DNA of 64,000 nucleotides from assembly GCF_020360975.1 (NCBI RefSeq), contig NW_025408677.1, positions 62,001-126,000 on the forward strand. The letters are read 5' to 3'. Shown here piece after piece: positions 21,960 to 33,745 of the stretch; the first letter of the stretch is position 1, and each line of letters begins with the position of its first letter. The stretch is from Hirsutella rhossiliensis (Eukaryota > Ascomycota > Sordariomycetes > Hypocreales > Ophiocordycipitaceae). The notes beneath the pieces were generated by a model. That model was not told the DNA's origin. It saw nothing but the letters and a program-made list of their open reading frames with translations, and searched no databases. Position numbers and translations under genes: made by a program.

Positions 21960-21992
21960 TCGCGCAAAGAGCCTTGAGGAACGAAAGTTTGT
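21960..21992 (+). repeat. Leader motif of copy C
   Basis: CGCGCAAAGAGCC precedes GCCTTGAGGAACGAAAG. The same words occur in the leaders of A (minus, about 8600-8630) and B (8880-8905). The reverse complement recurs at the 3' end of C, giving the family an inverted subterminal motif. Confidence 0.7.
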
Positions 21993-22342
21993 GGTTGAAA
22001 TTTGAGGCTGAAAAGGGGGATTTATCTGTCTGTTTGATGTTTCAAGGTTTTGTGGTGGTTGCGGCATCACTGGCACGGAAAAAATCTTTCCCGCAGTAGC
22101 TTGCATCGCGCGACGGGTGATTGGGGGCGAAGAAGATCGGGCGCCAAGCTGTCAGTCATGTCATGCAGCAATACGTGAATAAAAGCAAGGAGAAGATGAG
22201 AAGTGATGGAGGAAGAGGGGATAAAATAAGGCGTAGAGAATTCGGCCTTGAGTGGCCTACTTGTTGTTCTAGTGTTCTTCGCATCATATGCGTCAGTTAA
22301 TCATAAAAACTACAGAGTATCTAAACATCTAGAACACAAATT

Positions 22343-22932
22343 ATGGCGATGTCTACGGTCCGAGTCGAGTTCATATGCCAATTTGGCGCCAGGCAACTCA
22401 TCCACAACCATAGCATTCCTCGGAGCCTTGTGACGGAGGCAAACGGGGCCGGCGGAGATGCTGAATACAACGAGCGATTTACACAGTCCATGATGCCTCT
22501 TATGAAGGAGCACGAATCAGCATGTCGCAGTGCGTCGGGTGCTTTCTGCGAATGCTGCGGGCGGTTTGCGACAGACATCTTACAGAGTCCGATATCGATG
22601 CTGCACGCAGACGAGGCTCGCATTGTGGTTTGGGTCACATCGTTATGTGGAAGAGGGCAGTGCGAGGTAGAAATGAGACAGGAAATGCAACTAGTAATGG
22701 GGGAAATGCGGCAGGAGGAGGAAAGGCGAGATAAGTTTCTAGGACGCAATAGGTGCATGGAGGTCAGGCTGTGCAAAATATGCGGGACGACCGTGGAGTG
22801 AAGCGGTGCAGTAGATGTCACGCAGTGGCATACTGCGGCACGGAGCATCAAAAGGCGGACTGGAAGGTTCACAAGAAGGCGTGCGTGCCCGAGAGGCTCA
22901 ACAGACACGGAAAGTGTGGAAGGAAACGATGA
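22343..22932 (+). pseudogene. MYND-type zinc-finger cargo gene of copy C, one frameshift
   Basis: This is the best-preserved copy. It starts MAMSTVRVEFICQF at 22343 and keeps one frame through FCECCGRFATDILQSP and LCKICGTTVE, where it meets TGA at about 22799. A shift brings back KRCSRCHAVAYCGTEHQ and DWKVHKKACVPERL, ending at 22932. Joined, this is a standard MYND pattern with two CxxC pairs, YC, HQ, W and H/C. The product is about 195 residues, with a charged helical stretch between the middle CxxC and the finger. There is no signal peptide or membrane segment, so it is probably intracellular. One indel separates it from an intact gene; a sequencing error cannot be excluded. Confidence 0.78.
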
Positions 22933-23096
22933 CTAGAAGCGAGGTCGTAGAGGGGTGGTGGAATATAGCAGTTCGGTTTTTATATGTGCTGAGAAGTAAG
23001 AGCACATAGTAAGACAAAGGGGTAAAATTGGGTTGTTCTCTGCATAAAGAATATATTAGCAGACTTTTATTTCACATAACTAGATAAGATATATAG

Positions 23097-24557
23097 CTAT
23101 TCCGTTTCTGCTGTTTTTCTACTTAGGTGACGGTTTCGAAGCGGCCTAGTCGGCGAGTCTGATGTGCAGGCGACAATTGAATTAAGGGAAGATGCCGAGG
23201 CATTCTCCGAGGCAGGAGTCTGACCGGCTGTTTCCGGATCGCTAATATGGGAAGCCGCTAAGAGGGAGCAGGATCGGGTAGCAGAGCCCCCAGTATCGGT
23301 AGAAGACGAAGGTTTCGGGGTCGTCAGGCGCGGTCTCTTCGTCGGCGTGCCGGCAGGGTCAGGACAGGGACGCTTCTGCGAGGGTGTAGCTAGGTCGGCC
23401 AAAGTAGAAGTTGAAGCAGAAGTTATTAAAGCCGAAGGTGGAGGACTTGGCGGGGGGTACCAGGTGTTGCCACGGAGTAAGAGGCAGCGAGTATATCCCG
23501 GAAAGCGGCCGAAGCGGAGGACGGTTTTTCCTTTAGTGGTGTCGAGATAGCCGAGGACGAGGCAGCCGCAGTGCTGGTGGCCTTATCGAGAAAAGTCCAA
23601 GAATCCGGGACGACGATAAAGACATAGTCTCGGTCGGAGCCTGGGGGATGAATCATGACGCGGTGACTGAGCAGGCCAGCAACTTTGCCTGTGCAGGTAA
23701 AGGATGCTGGGCTGAAAGTAAGAGTCCCTCCTCTCGGCCATCTTCTTACATAGTATAGCCCAGGGGTTAGCGTGAATGGGGAAGATAACGAAGACCTCGA
23801 ATTGGTGGAAGCCTCTGAAAGGGATCTTGTCGGGAATGCCAGGAGCTAGATACGTAGAGAGCTGGACGAAGCCGCAGCAATTTAGCTGGGCGGCGTCTAG
23901 GTCTGGCAGAAGGTCTTGTCGTAGCAGGGAGTGACCCGGGCCAAGGATGAAGCCGGTGAAGGAAACGATAGGCGGGATGCAAGGGAAGTTATCCATAGAG
24001 GCGAAGAGTCTAGGGAGGATGCTAAGAGGACAAATCAGCCGGACCTCTCGCCCGAGAGCCGAGAGCGGTACGCGCTAGGGTAAAATGGCACGCCTTACGG
24101 CTGGTAACCCTGGTCGCGGACGACGAGGGCGGGCATGGTGTAGATAAGGGTGTCGCCAGTTTCAGACTCTAGGCCGTCGCGCTGCTTAACCTCCCAGGCA
24201 AGGGCGTAGGGTGGACGCGGCCGTTCATAAAAACCATTCCTCAGACCATTCGGAGGCGATAACAGGCTGGTTGTAAATAGAGAGATTGAGACTGAAGAAG
24301 ATGGATGTCGGCGAGTCGTCGGTATCCAATCGGAGCGGCGCATATTCCGCGGTGAGCAACCATGAAGGAGGTGGCAAAAAGATGCGGGCAATGGTCTCGG
24401 CGTTGAGACCTCTAACGCGATGCTCGTCCTGATGGGGAAATCTCGAGGGGCAGTCGGGCTGGACGAAGAACATCATAGACATATCACCACCCGCGCCTTT
24501 CTGGCTATCGAGCGGCTTTCGAAGGTGTGGTGGAGGTAGCGGTGACGAGGAAGACAT
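23097..24557 (-). pseudogene. Unidentified antisense cargo gene of copy C
   Basis: This is a homologue of 10296-11717. It starts MSSSSPLPPPHLRKPLDSQK at 24557 and continues MSMMFFVQPDCPSRF, HQDEHRVRGLNAETIARIFL and, after a frame change near 24230, ALVVRDQGYQP. A clear intron follows (GTAAGG to CTCTTAG, about 24104 to 24031). Exon 2 has LPRLFASMDNFPCIPP and FHQFEVFVIFPIHANPW. The frame breaks near 23740, then DYVFIVVPDSWTFLDK appears. The tail holds a bipartite basic cluster (KRPCPDPAGTPTKRPR) that looks like a nuclear localisation signal. The family is not recognised. Its positions of damage differ from copy B. Confidence 0.65.
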
Positions 24558-24559
24558 CG

Positions 24560-25316
24560 TGCATATCTATGTTGGCTAATAAGTGGTTTGTGCGCCTAGA
24601 AAATGATCGGTATAAGTCGTTAAGAAGGAAGTAAGAGGTGGAGAATAAAGCGGCCTTTTTATAAATCCAAGGTATTATAGAACCAGTGGGAGAGCGAGAA
24701 GCTTTGCCATGGCAAGTTTGAATTTTGATAAGGATGCGTGGTGCATAATAGCTCTTGACCCGACGAGTAAGTTAACGAGTAAGCCACACGAAGAGGCGGT
24801 GTGAGAAGGTTGCCTGTTAGAATGGAACGGAAATTTAGGGAAGACTGTCTTGGGAGCTATCGTGCCGGGTGAGCTGAATCAGATGGCAGGGCTATTCCTT
24901 TTTCCGTTGCAGCATAGGTAGCGAAGAAAAAGAAAGTCTAATTTGATGTTCCAGAAACGCATACCTGCAACGACAGATTCGGAAGATGCGGAGGAGAGCA
25001 GAGTAGTAGAAGGCGGCCTTAGATGGAGTTGCGGTGTGTATTCCTATGCATGGGTTGGTCGAGGCCGTCCGGAAAGGATGGACGGACGGTGGTAGGTGGT
25101 GAAGGGGGAGAAAGGGGGCTCTCGGATAAGCATTGCCGCGTCGGCTCAGTGCTAAAAAGATCACAGGGTTTAGTTATAGGAAGGGATTGGTAGGAAAACG
25201 CCAACACGGCGGACCATTATTGTTAGGAGGCGAGATAATATTGAAGAAAGATCCGGGGGCAAACTTTTATGGTCCATCATCCGTGTGCAGAGCCGCGGCG
25301 TTAAGATAGCATCGAC
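24560..25316. other. Non-coding interval of copy C
   Basis: About 750 bp between the divergent antisense cargo gene and the repeat-derived ORF. No gene is supported. It probably includes the promoter of the antisense gene. Confidence 0.5.
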
Positions 25317-25955
25317 ATGGGAGAGAGTTCTCGCTGCGAGGTTCGGTCGGTAGAGGGAGAAGGTGAAATGGTGATGGGAGCAGCGGCCGTTGCTGCGACG
25401 AGAAATGTCGCTGCGGCGAGATTGAGCGCAATGGATGATTCGCTAAGGCGGGTGTCGGGATATAAGAGACAGGCAAACGTGGCATCCAGGTTTCGGCCCA
25501 TCATGGCCAAGCAGGGGCTGGTCGAGGAGGTCTCGCGAGGAGAACAAGCGGAAGCGCTTAAAAGAGCGTTGCCCAAGAGAAGCCGGCGAGGCGGTCGGCG
25601 GCCAAAGGGAAAATCAGTATTGAACGATGGCATTTCGAAGGCGGCCCCATCACGACTTTCAGCACCGATAAACGTGGGTGATGATAAGCTAGTGAGCATG
25701 GAGACGGACGTTGCCATGCAAGGGTTGGGTGCGAAGCCGTGTGGAGGGAGTCTTGTGCCGTCCGTCGGCGGTGTGTTGCAGCGCGAGGGTAACGACCCGA
25801 TCACCTACCGGCACCTCTTGCCCAAGGAGGGGAGGGCTGGGGATGATGAGAGGAGGGCAGCGACCACGGTAGGTCTGGAAGCACCATGTCCTCCGGAAGC
25901 CTTAGTCGGGCGAGAAGACGGCCTAGACAGTGGAGATGGTCCGGCGTGGCCGTAA
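25317..25955 (+). CDS. Repeat-derived ORF of copy C, uncertain
   Basis: A 212-codon ORF starting MGESSRCEVRSVEGEGEM. It contains the basic segment ALKRALPKRSRRGGRRPKGK. Related segments recur downstream in broken frames: ALKRALPRGSRPGGG near 26570 and a weaker one near 26800, each preceded by a phrase like FRPIxAKQ. The recurrence suggests a decayed tandem duplication rather than three genes. There is no signal peptide and no known domain. It occupies the position of the tandem repeats in copy B. It could be an extra short basic protein or simply an open frame in repeats. Confidence 0.3.
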   Translation: MGESSRCEVRSVEGEGEMVMGAAAVAATRNVAAARLSAMDDSLRRVSGYKRQANVASRFRPIMAKQGLVEEVSRGEQAEALKRALPKRSRRGGRRPKGKSVLNDGISKAAPSRLSAPINVGDDKLVSMETDVAMQGLGAKPCGGSLVPSVGGVLQREGNDPITYRHLLPKEGRAGDDERRAATTVGLEAPCPPEALVGREDGLDSGDGPAWP

Positions 25956-26071
25956 GTGGCTCTGAGACGGTTAGGCGACCCAGCGGTAGCGAACTGACGA
26001 GGCCGAAAGGTCTCGTCGAGCGGACAGGTGGTGTGGGGGGAAAACGCCGGGTTGGAAGACCGATAACGGTG

Positions 26072-26350
26072 ATGAGATTTCGGCTGGAAGGCGGGAGCCA
26101 GCATTCGCCAAGGCCCATCCGATCCAAAGAGATGGAGAATACGGCCGGACCTGCGCCTGCTCTTATGAGATTTCGATTGGAAGGCGGGAGCCAGCATTCG
26201 CCAAGGCCCATCCGACCCAAAGAGATGGAGAATACGGCCGGACCTGCGCCTGCTCTTATGAGATTTCGATTGGAAGGCGGGAGCCAGCATTCGCCAAGGC
26301 CCATCCGACCCAAAGAGATGGAGAGTGCGCCGAGCTGCGCCTGCCCCTGA
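26072..26350. repeat. 93-bp tandem repeat, three units
   Basis: Units start at 26072, 26165 and 26258 (period 93 bp), each opening ATGAGATTTCG and containing GGCGGGAGCCAGCATTCGCC. The second and third units are almost identical and the last is cut short. Because 93 is divisible by three, frames stay open on both strands. A diverged unit lies at about 26935-27010. Confidence 0.9.
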
Positions 26351-26499
26351 GGAGGCCGGATTATCACACGCCGGGATCGCGGAGGGCGTGCAGATCGGCA
26401 CGTCTGGAAAGCGGAACGATAGGGCGCGGACGAGGCAGAAGGGGCGAGGGATACTCTAGCAGCCCGGGAAGGAAAGGTCGGCCGGCAACGGTCGACAGT

Positions 26500-27280
26500 G
26501 TCCGGCCTATCGAGGCGAAGCAGGCGCTGGCGGCCGAGGAGATCTCACGAAGAGAACAAGGGGATGCATTGAAAAGAGCGTTGCCTAGGGGAAGTCGGCC
26601 AGGTGGTGGGCTGCGGGAAAAGGCGATGCACGTGAATGGCGCCGCCTTGAAGGGAGGAGAGCGCGACGCTCGACACCGATAAATGTGCGTGAGAGGCGTA
26701 CGGACGAAGGACCGAAGCGGGTGTTGGGCGACGAAAGTCAAGCGGACCCGGCACCTAGGTTCCGGCCTATCCAGGCGAAGCAGGCGCCGGCGTCCGAGGA
26801 GGGTTCACGAAGAGAGCGGTAGAAGCAGTCGAAAGAGCGACGCCTCTAGGAAGCCGGCGAGGCAGTCGGCCGCGGGATAATAGGACGCGCGTCCATGGTG
26901 CTTCTTCAAAGGGAGGGCAAGCGCGATGTTTAACAAGATTTCGGCTAGAGAATGTAAGCCAGCACTCGCCGCAACCCACCGTCGCCCGGCCAATTCAAGC
27001 GAAAGCGATAGGAGACAGAGCAGGAGATCTGCAGTCATCCGGGCGGTTATTACCACGGCCGTCACGCCTGGCAGGGCAGGATCGGCCGGCAGGGGCGGTC
27101 GGGATTTCGTCCACGGCCGTCAGGAGCCCTCGTTCAGCCAGTCGAGCCTAAAGAGCCGGGAGATGGAGCCGGAGATACACAATCACCCGGACGGTTGTTA
27201 CCACGACCACCACGCGGGGCAGCGGTGGAGAGGAGGATCGGCCGAGGCGAGTCGAGGCGGTAGCGAGATCTTCGGAGTCC
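26500..27280. repeat. Degenerate repeat block before RepHel C
   Basis: Diverged copies of the ALKRALP-type segment (near 26510-26640 and 26760-26900) and of the 93-bp unit (26935-27010). No intact gene. The block sits directly upstream of RepHel, as the array does in copy B. Confidence 0.5.
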
Positions 27281-30200
27281 GTGGAGCAGAGAAAGAGGAT
27301 CGGCGAGCCCGACCGAGACGAGCTGCCAAGGAAACGTATTCGAGGCGGCCGTCGGAGGCAGAGGAGAAGTGAGCTACAGGCGGAAGATCTAGCCAGCGTC
27401 CTACGTTACCTGGAAGACGAATTTGCCGCCAAGGAGAGGCTGTCCAAGGAGCAGACTTGGTGCACACCAGTGCCGCATGAGAGGAAGGTATCGACGGTGC
27501 GAAGTTTCTATCGGGCGTTCCACGATGCGGCCACCTTGCCGATACGGGCATGTATGCTGTGCTACCGCAAGCGTTCGAGGACGGAGCTTAAGGAGATGCC
27601 GTGGATCGGTGGCTGTCGAGCCCCGTCCCTAAGGGTGAGGGCTCGCCGTTCGCGTGTCGGAGTTGCTTCCGTGAGGGCGAGTCTATCGTGGTCTGCGCGG
27701 AGTGTCATCGAGGGCTGGCGCGTGGGGTGCTGTCGCCGGCGGCCCAACTTCATTGTCGCCTCGGTTGTGAGCATATGCTCCTGATGAGCTCAAGGGCTCA
27801 CGCCAGTGGAGGAGAAGCTGATTGCGCTAAACTCGTGTTACGGGTTCGTCACGAGGTATAGCGTCCCGGGCGGCCAGAAGCAGACGCTGAGGTACCCAAG
27901 CACGTCAAGGGCCACATCACGGTGTTTCCGAACAATGTACAAGAATTGGTGACGAGTGCTGCCGCACCTCTCCTGCAGGTGATGGACGAGATCCACATCT
28001 CGTGGCAGGGGGCGGTAAAGCCGACACCGAGCGACCTATCGAGTCTCTTGTCTGTGAGGCGGCGCGTTGTCGAGAGGGCTCTTGTTTGGCTGAAGAGAAA
28101 CAACCCACACTATGCCGAGATCGAGATCGACGCGGCTGAGATGGAGAGCTGGGGAGAGTCGGCCCACGGGGTGCCGCCGTCGGTGTACGGGCGCCTGAGC
28201 GGAACGAGCCGTCGGCATGGGAGAAGACGCGGACGGCGCATATCGTGCCGCCCACGGAGCGGGCCATGGACGACGAGGGCGCGGTAGAGATCGAAGAAGT
28301 CCTGTCTCTTCTCAACCAAGGGAGGAAGCGCGACGATTCTCGAGGACGACGAGCCAGAGTCAATCGAGGTAGACGAGGCGCGTGGTCAGAGCGGCGACGA
28401 GGCTAATCACGATGCGGAGACGATCAACGAGGTAACCTCGTCGGGAATGTTTGCGTTAGACGGGCCGCCCGACGTCGCCGACGTGGATAAATTGCGCTTC
28501 GCATGTGATGCCGTCCGCGAAGGGGCGGGCGACGACGGCGGCGCGGGTCCGAGGACGTGGGTGGAAACCTCGGCAAGGGGGCAGCCAGGGCACGCCGATG
28601 GTTCCGAACCGTATATAGGCGTTCGCCGCGGCGATGACTTCGCCGACTCGTTCGAAGCCTCCTTTTCGCGAAGACCTTCCCACGCTGTTGCCATTTGGCG
28701 TCGGAGGGCCGCGACCGGTCGAAGAAGCAGCCGTACAACTAGGCAGAGGCACCGCCGACATACGCGAGCGGGAGGCCGCGACGCGAGAGCTCGTGTCGTC
28801 TCGGAACATGAGCCTTCGGACCTGGGCCGACACGGTGTTACGACGCCACGGTGGCCGGTTCGCGACGCACCACATCTTCGCCTTCCTCGTCTTTAATATA
28901 GGCGTGCGGTCGAGGAACCGCCGCGTCAGCATGCTAAGCGTGACGAGGAAGAACTTCCGCAAGGTGGAGCGCATCGTACGGTCGCTAACCGCGGACGGAT
29001 TGGCGGCGGCCAGGGCCGAGCTAGAGAGCACAGGCAAGACGACCGATGATGCGGTGAAGGAGCTGCTCAGGAGCCTTTCGCTGTATGGGTATCGTCAGCC
29101 CATGTCGAGGGAGGTCCGTCTCGGGATGCGGCATAGGATCCTGGCGCTCATCGTCCGTTACGGCGTGCCCGCCATCTGGTTCACGATCAACCCAAACGAC
29201 ATCATGAATCCGGTAAAGCTCCGACTAGCAGCGTACGCGCGCGCGACCCCGAAGCGGCCGAGGAGTTCCTACGAAGCCTCGATAAGGCGTTCAAACGTGT
29301 GCGGCTGTCCGTGTCCGACCCGATGAGCTCGGCCGTCTTCTTCCACCGCGAGATGACGCTGTTCTTCGAGCATTACGTCAATGCCGGGGGGGAGTCGGTC
29401 TTCGGCCGCGTCAGCCAGTATTATGGCGCCGTGGAAACGAACGAGCGAGGCTCCCTCCACGTGCACGGGCTGCTCTGGCTCGAGGGAAACGCCCACCTCA
29501 GCTCGATGCTTGCCGACTCAGACGGCGGGGAACAAGCGGCATACCGCGAGCGAATCGTCCGCTACGTCGATAGTGTCTTCAGCGAGGTAAGGAACGGCGG
29601 GGCGTCGTACGAAATAGTCGTGGGAGAAGAGGACGCGGGCTGACGCGGGAAACTAGGACCTGACCAGGAAGGGTTCTGCGCCGTCGAGGCAGAGCGTTCG
29701 GTGACGTCCGATATCTCGTCCCTGCTGAACAGGGCCGATCAGTTCTCGGCCTCGTTCGAGGAGGAAGCCAACTTCTGCGCCGGCGCGACCCAGATCCATA
29801 CCCACAGCCCGACATGCGTCAAGTACTCCTCGGCAGCAAGGGGCGGAAGGGCGCCGACCTCTGTCGCTTTAAGGCACCGTGGAGCGGGTCGAGGAGACGA
29901 CCCTGTCAGCGGACGGCGTGCTGCGGATCCGCAGAACACATCCCATGGTGAACCGGTGGAACAAGGCCATCGCCGTCGGGCCCGTCACAACCACGACATT
30001 TCCTTTATAGCGACGCAGCGGAAGACCATGGCGCTCGTCTACTACGTGACCAATTACGCGACTAAGGTGGAGGACCCGACGTGGAAGCGCGTCGCCGCCG
30101 CCGCCGAACTGCTGCCCGTCGTGTCGGCCGGTAGTCAGCCGGGTGCCGGGGATGACGTAAGTAGCGGCGTCGTCGGCGACGGCGATGGAAGGAAAACAAG

Positions 30201-33200
30201 ACGCGGCAGTTTCTCGCGAGAGTGGCGAATCGGGTGTTCACGGAGCGGGCGCTGTCGCAAGTCGAGGTCGTCGCCCATCTGCTGGGACACCCGAGCGAGT
30301 TCTCGGGAAGCAGCGCCTGGGCGTACCTGAACGTGTCGGTGCTATACTGGCACGTCTCGAGGCTCTGGCGACACCTTCGGCAGCAGAGCGGCACCGCGGC
30401 GGTCGAAGACGTGTCCGTCGCGGACGAGTCGGTCGTCGTCGAACAAGCAGGCGAGAGGATCAGTTTCGCCGAGGCCTATCATCATCGCGGACATGTCCTA
30501 CGAGGCTTGTGCCTATACGACTATGTTTCGCTCGTCAGGCTCCAACGCGTCGGCAAGGCCGGCTGCTCCGGCGGCTGGGGAGAGGTGCCGTTCGAGAGCG
30601 GCTGGGTGGCCGGTAAAGACTGGGTCCAGGTGCTAAGGCGGCCGGAAAGTACGCCGTCGTCTGCCTCGACGGCTACCTAAGCAAGGATTTCGAGCAGGAC
30701 GACGAGGAATCGGCTCATCGCAGGTAAGTGCGGGCGGGCAAAGTGGCCGAGTGAAGAGAGGGGGCTGCGACGCCGCGGGGCTGGCTGACTTACACTTATT
30801 GTGCCGTCGCAGGGCTGCCGTCCAGCATCTTGCGCTATTTGTGCCGTGGAAGCCTTTCTCGGCGAAGAAGAAGGGGACATCAATGAGATATGGAGGCGGG
30901 CGCGAGAGCTGCTTCCGCCGAGAATCTCGTGCCTCGTCGACAACGTTCAACTGCTCCGGCGGTCCGCCGAGGACGCGAGGCGAGACGCCAAGCAGTGGGC
31001 GGCCCGGGCGGCGCCGGGATTGCGCCGGCGCTCTCGGCGAGGCGGGGAGGGGAGGAGGGGGCGACACCAGGGACGACGACGCGGCCTCGGCGTACCAGGC
31101 CGACAACGTCGGAAAGGCAACGCGACTAATCGACGTCGTCCGAAGCGCGGCCGGGGCGAACCAGATCACGGCGGATCGCGCGAGCTCGGCATGATACAGC
31201 AGCTGTGCCGCTTCCAGCAGTCAGCGCTGGCCTCGACCGCCGAGCTCGAGGCCTCCATCGTCAGGAACGGGGCGGAGGCGCATCGACTTGCCGGGGCGGG
31301 TCTTTTCCGGGGCCGCGGTGCCGCAGGACCAGGTCAAGGCCATCAAGTCGCAGCAGACGAGCGCCTCGAGGGAGAGGTGAAGATGATACAGGGTATACAA
31401 AGCATGGCCACGGCCCACGGCACCGATCGTGGCGCGGCGGAGCGGAGTGTGCTGACCGGCTTCGGCGAGGAAGGCGTGCAGATAACGGCGGCGGAAGCCG
31501 AGGAGACGGCGGGTAACGCCGAGGCCGGCATGGAAGTCCGCCTCGGCCCGTCGACCTCGTTCCTCGAGGCCGGAAAAGGCTTGACGAGACGCTTGACGCT
31601 AAACAGGAAACAGGCCATCGCCTTGTCCATAATATGCCGCCACCTTGACTTGATGCGGCGAGGAGACGGAGGGGGCGACGTCAGCCAGCTCTGTCAGTTC
31701 GTCGGCGGCGAGGGCGGTACCGGCAAGTCGCGCGTCATCGAAGCACTCGTCGGCCTCTTTGCCGCTAAGGGCATCTCGAGCCGGCTGCTGATCACGGCGA
31801 CGTCGGGGACCGCGGCGGCCCGGGTCAACGGTATCACCATCCACTCCGCCTGCGGCTTCACCAAGGACCAAGGGCCGGGCGCGAACACGGCGAGGGAGGT
31901 CGACGGCGTACGGCTGCCGAGGCAGGCGGAGCGGTTCGTCGACGGCGAGTCCCGCATGGACTGGCAGGACAAGGAGGTGCTCGTCATCGACGAGGTAAGC
32001 ATGCTCGGCGCGCGCACGCTGCACGCCGTCAACGAGCGGCTCTGCCAGCTGCGGGGGTCGCAGCGGGACTTCGGCGGGATCCCCATCGTCCTCTTCTGCG
32101 GGGACTTCCACCAGTTCCGCCCGGTCCAGGAAAGGTCGATCCTACTGCCGAGCTCGGCCGTCTCGTGGGACGAGGACTACTCGTTCAGGGCCGAGCAGCG
32201 CCACCAGCACGACAAGGCGCACGCGCTGTGGAAGCGGTTCACCACTGTCGTCATGCTGGACGAGCAGATGCGCGCCGCCGGCGACCCGGAGCTGCAGAGG
32301 CTGCTAAAGCGGATCCGACTGGGCGTGCAGGATCACACCGACCTAGACCTCCTTAACTCAAGATGCTACCGGGAAGGCAGGCGAATCCCGTGGGAGACAG
32401 GCATCACCGTGGTCACGCCGCTAAATAGGAACCGGTGGAATCTCAACATGGAGGCGAGCTTAGCATTCCAGATGCAACGACGTTTGACGATACGCATCTT
32501 CATCTCCGAGCATAAGTGGAAGGAGGGGCTGCCGACCGAGGAAGAGGCCATCATGATGCTAAACCAGGGCGACGACAGCGCGACCCCAGTGCCGGGCGTC
32601 TTTATGTTTGTGGCCGGGATGCCGGTCGTCGTGAACCACAACACCCACCAGGGCTGAAGCTGGTGAACGGCGCCAGCTACACGGCGGCCGAGGTCATCGT
32701 CGACAAGGTGCACCCGGCGCATCGCATCTCGGCCGATATGGCGATCCACTCGGCCGCCGGCGGCGATCATACTAGGGTCGGAGACGACTAAGGACTTCCA
32801 CTTCGTCGGGATGCCGCCCGGCACGATCCTGCTGACGCCTATGAGCGTCAGGATCCAGTGTCACCGGAAGCGACCGTGGCAGCAGAAGGAGGTCACCCGC
32901 AAGGGCCTGCCGTGCGCCGCGGCCTTCGCGTGCACCGATTATAAGGTGCAGGGCGGGACGCTCGAGCGTGTCGCGCTCGAGCTGCGAGGGACGAGGACGA
33001 CAAACGTCGGTGGACGTGCCGTCCCCTCGCAGTGCGACCCTTACAGCCTATACGTGCAGCTATCGCGGTGTCCGACGCTAGACGGCATCATGCTCATATC
33101 GGAGGTGCGAGAGAGAGACTTCGTGGGAAACCGGGTCCCCCGGGAGATGACGGCCGCACAAGCGAGGCTCGAGGAACTGAGTGACAGAACCGTCCGGAGG

Positions 33201-33238
33201 CGCTGCGCTGGCTCGGCGACGACTTCGAATACGCGTAG
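27281..33238 (+). pseudogene. RepHel (Helitron Rep/PIF1 helicase) of copy C
   Basis: The N-terminus (SELQAEDLASVLRYLEDEF) has no clear ATG. The DUF6570-like part keeps three CxxC motifs (CMLC, CRSC, CAEC). The Rep domain has GVPAIWFTINPND, the HUH motif HVH at 29458-29466 and the tyrosine motif YYVTNYATK at 30040-30066. The introns GTAAGG...GACCAG (about 29587-29669) and GTAAGT...GTCGCAG (about 30724-30812) match breaks in the other copies. The helicase is the best preserved part, with one open frame of 618 codons (30801-32657). It includes GEGGTGKSRVIEALV near 31715, VLVIDEVSMLGA near 31980 and CGDFHQFRPVQ near 32098. A shift near 32655 breaks it before motif VI (VQLSRCPTLDG near 33060). Further frameshifts lie near 27600, 27790, 28190, 28680, 29240 and 29880. 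Confidence 0.85.
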
Positions 33239-33314
33239 GAATAGTGAACCCTTCGACAGGCACAAATATGAATGAAATGACATCGGACGTTAGACGCGGG
33301 AAACGGTGCAATTG

Positions 33315-33615
33315 TCTGGCTAATCGGAAAGCGCAATTTGAGCGGGAGCGGGAACAGTGGGAACAGCTGACGTAAATAAAAAAGAGTGACTAAGACGAGA
33401 AAAAAAAGGGGGGGGGAGAGGCGACGACTTTCATATATGGCCAACAGGAAAGCGGGATGAAAAAGGACACAAAAGAGGGGGGAAAAACAGGGGCAAACTT
33501 GTAGGCCAACCGAAAAGCAATCGTTCAAGACGAAAGAGGCAATTTTTCTAGCCAACGGGAAGCCGAGAAAGCTAGCGAATCAGAGGCGCGGATTCGGGGG
33601 GCAAAAAAGCGCGGC
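33315..33615. repeat. 3' iteron-like repeats of copy C
   Basis: A diverged word of the type GGCCAACAGGAAAGCGGG occurs about five times (near 33320, 33437, 33510, 33552 and 33573). The last copy, AGCGAATCAGAGGCGCGG, is followed by GGGGGGCAAAAAAGCG, which mirrors the end of the 5' iteron block at 21899-21937 in the same orientation. Confidence 0.6.
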
Positions 33616-33745
33616 ATAGAAATCCTTTCGTTCCTCAAGGCAAAAGCGCGGCATAGAAATCCTTTCGTTCCTCAAGGCAAGAACCTTTCGTCACTCGTTC
33701 CTCGTTCCTCAAGGCAAGGCAAATCCTTTCGTTCCTCAAGGCACG
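33604..33745. repeat. Inverted leader motifs at the 3' end of copy C
   Basis: CGTTCCTCAAGGC, the reverse complement of the leader motif, occurs four times within about 120 bp. The first two are in a 37-bp direct duplication that contains GCGCGGCATAGAAATCC. The block is followed by ordinary-looking DNA and is the best candidate for the 3' end of the element. Confidence 0.75.

Larger units (their letters stand above)
21595..33745 (+). mobile_element. Helitron-type element, copy C
   Basis: A complete-looking copy in tandem with B. It has the outer block with iteron-like repeats, leader motif, MYND gene, antisense cargo gene, repeat block, RepHel gene, a second iteron-like block and several inverted copies of the leader motif. 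It is less GC-rich than A and B and diverges clearly from them, so it is an older or separate lineage. Both borders are inferred from shared blocks, not from a proven empty site. Confidence 0.75.

Noticed and set aside
21717..21977. A short repetitive ORF with NQRxADESE-like phrases
   Set aside because: It is a direct translation of the 22-bp iteron-like DNA repeats in the 5' block of copy C.
25801..26401. Two overlapping minus-strand ORFs over the 93-bp repeats
   Set aside because: A 93-bp period keeps all frames open. No domain or conservation supports them.
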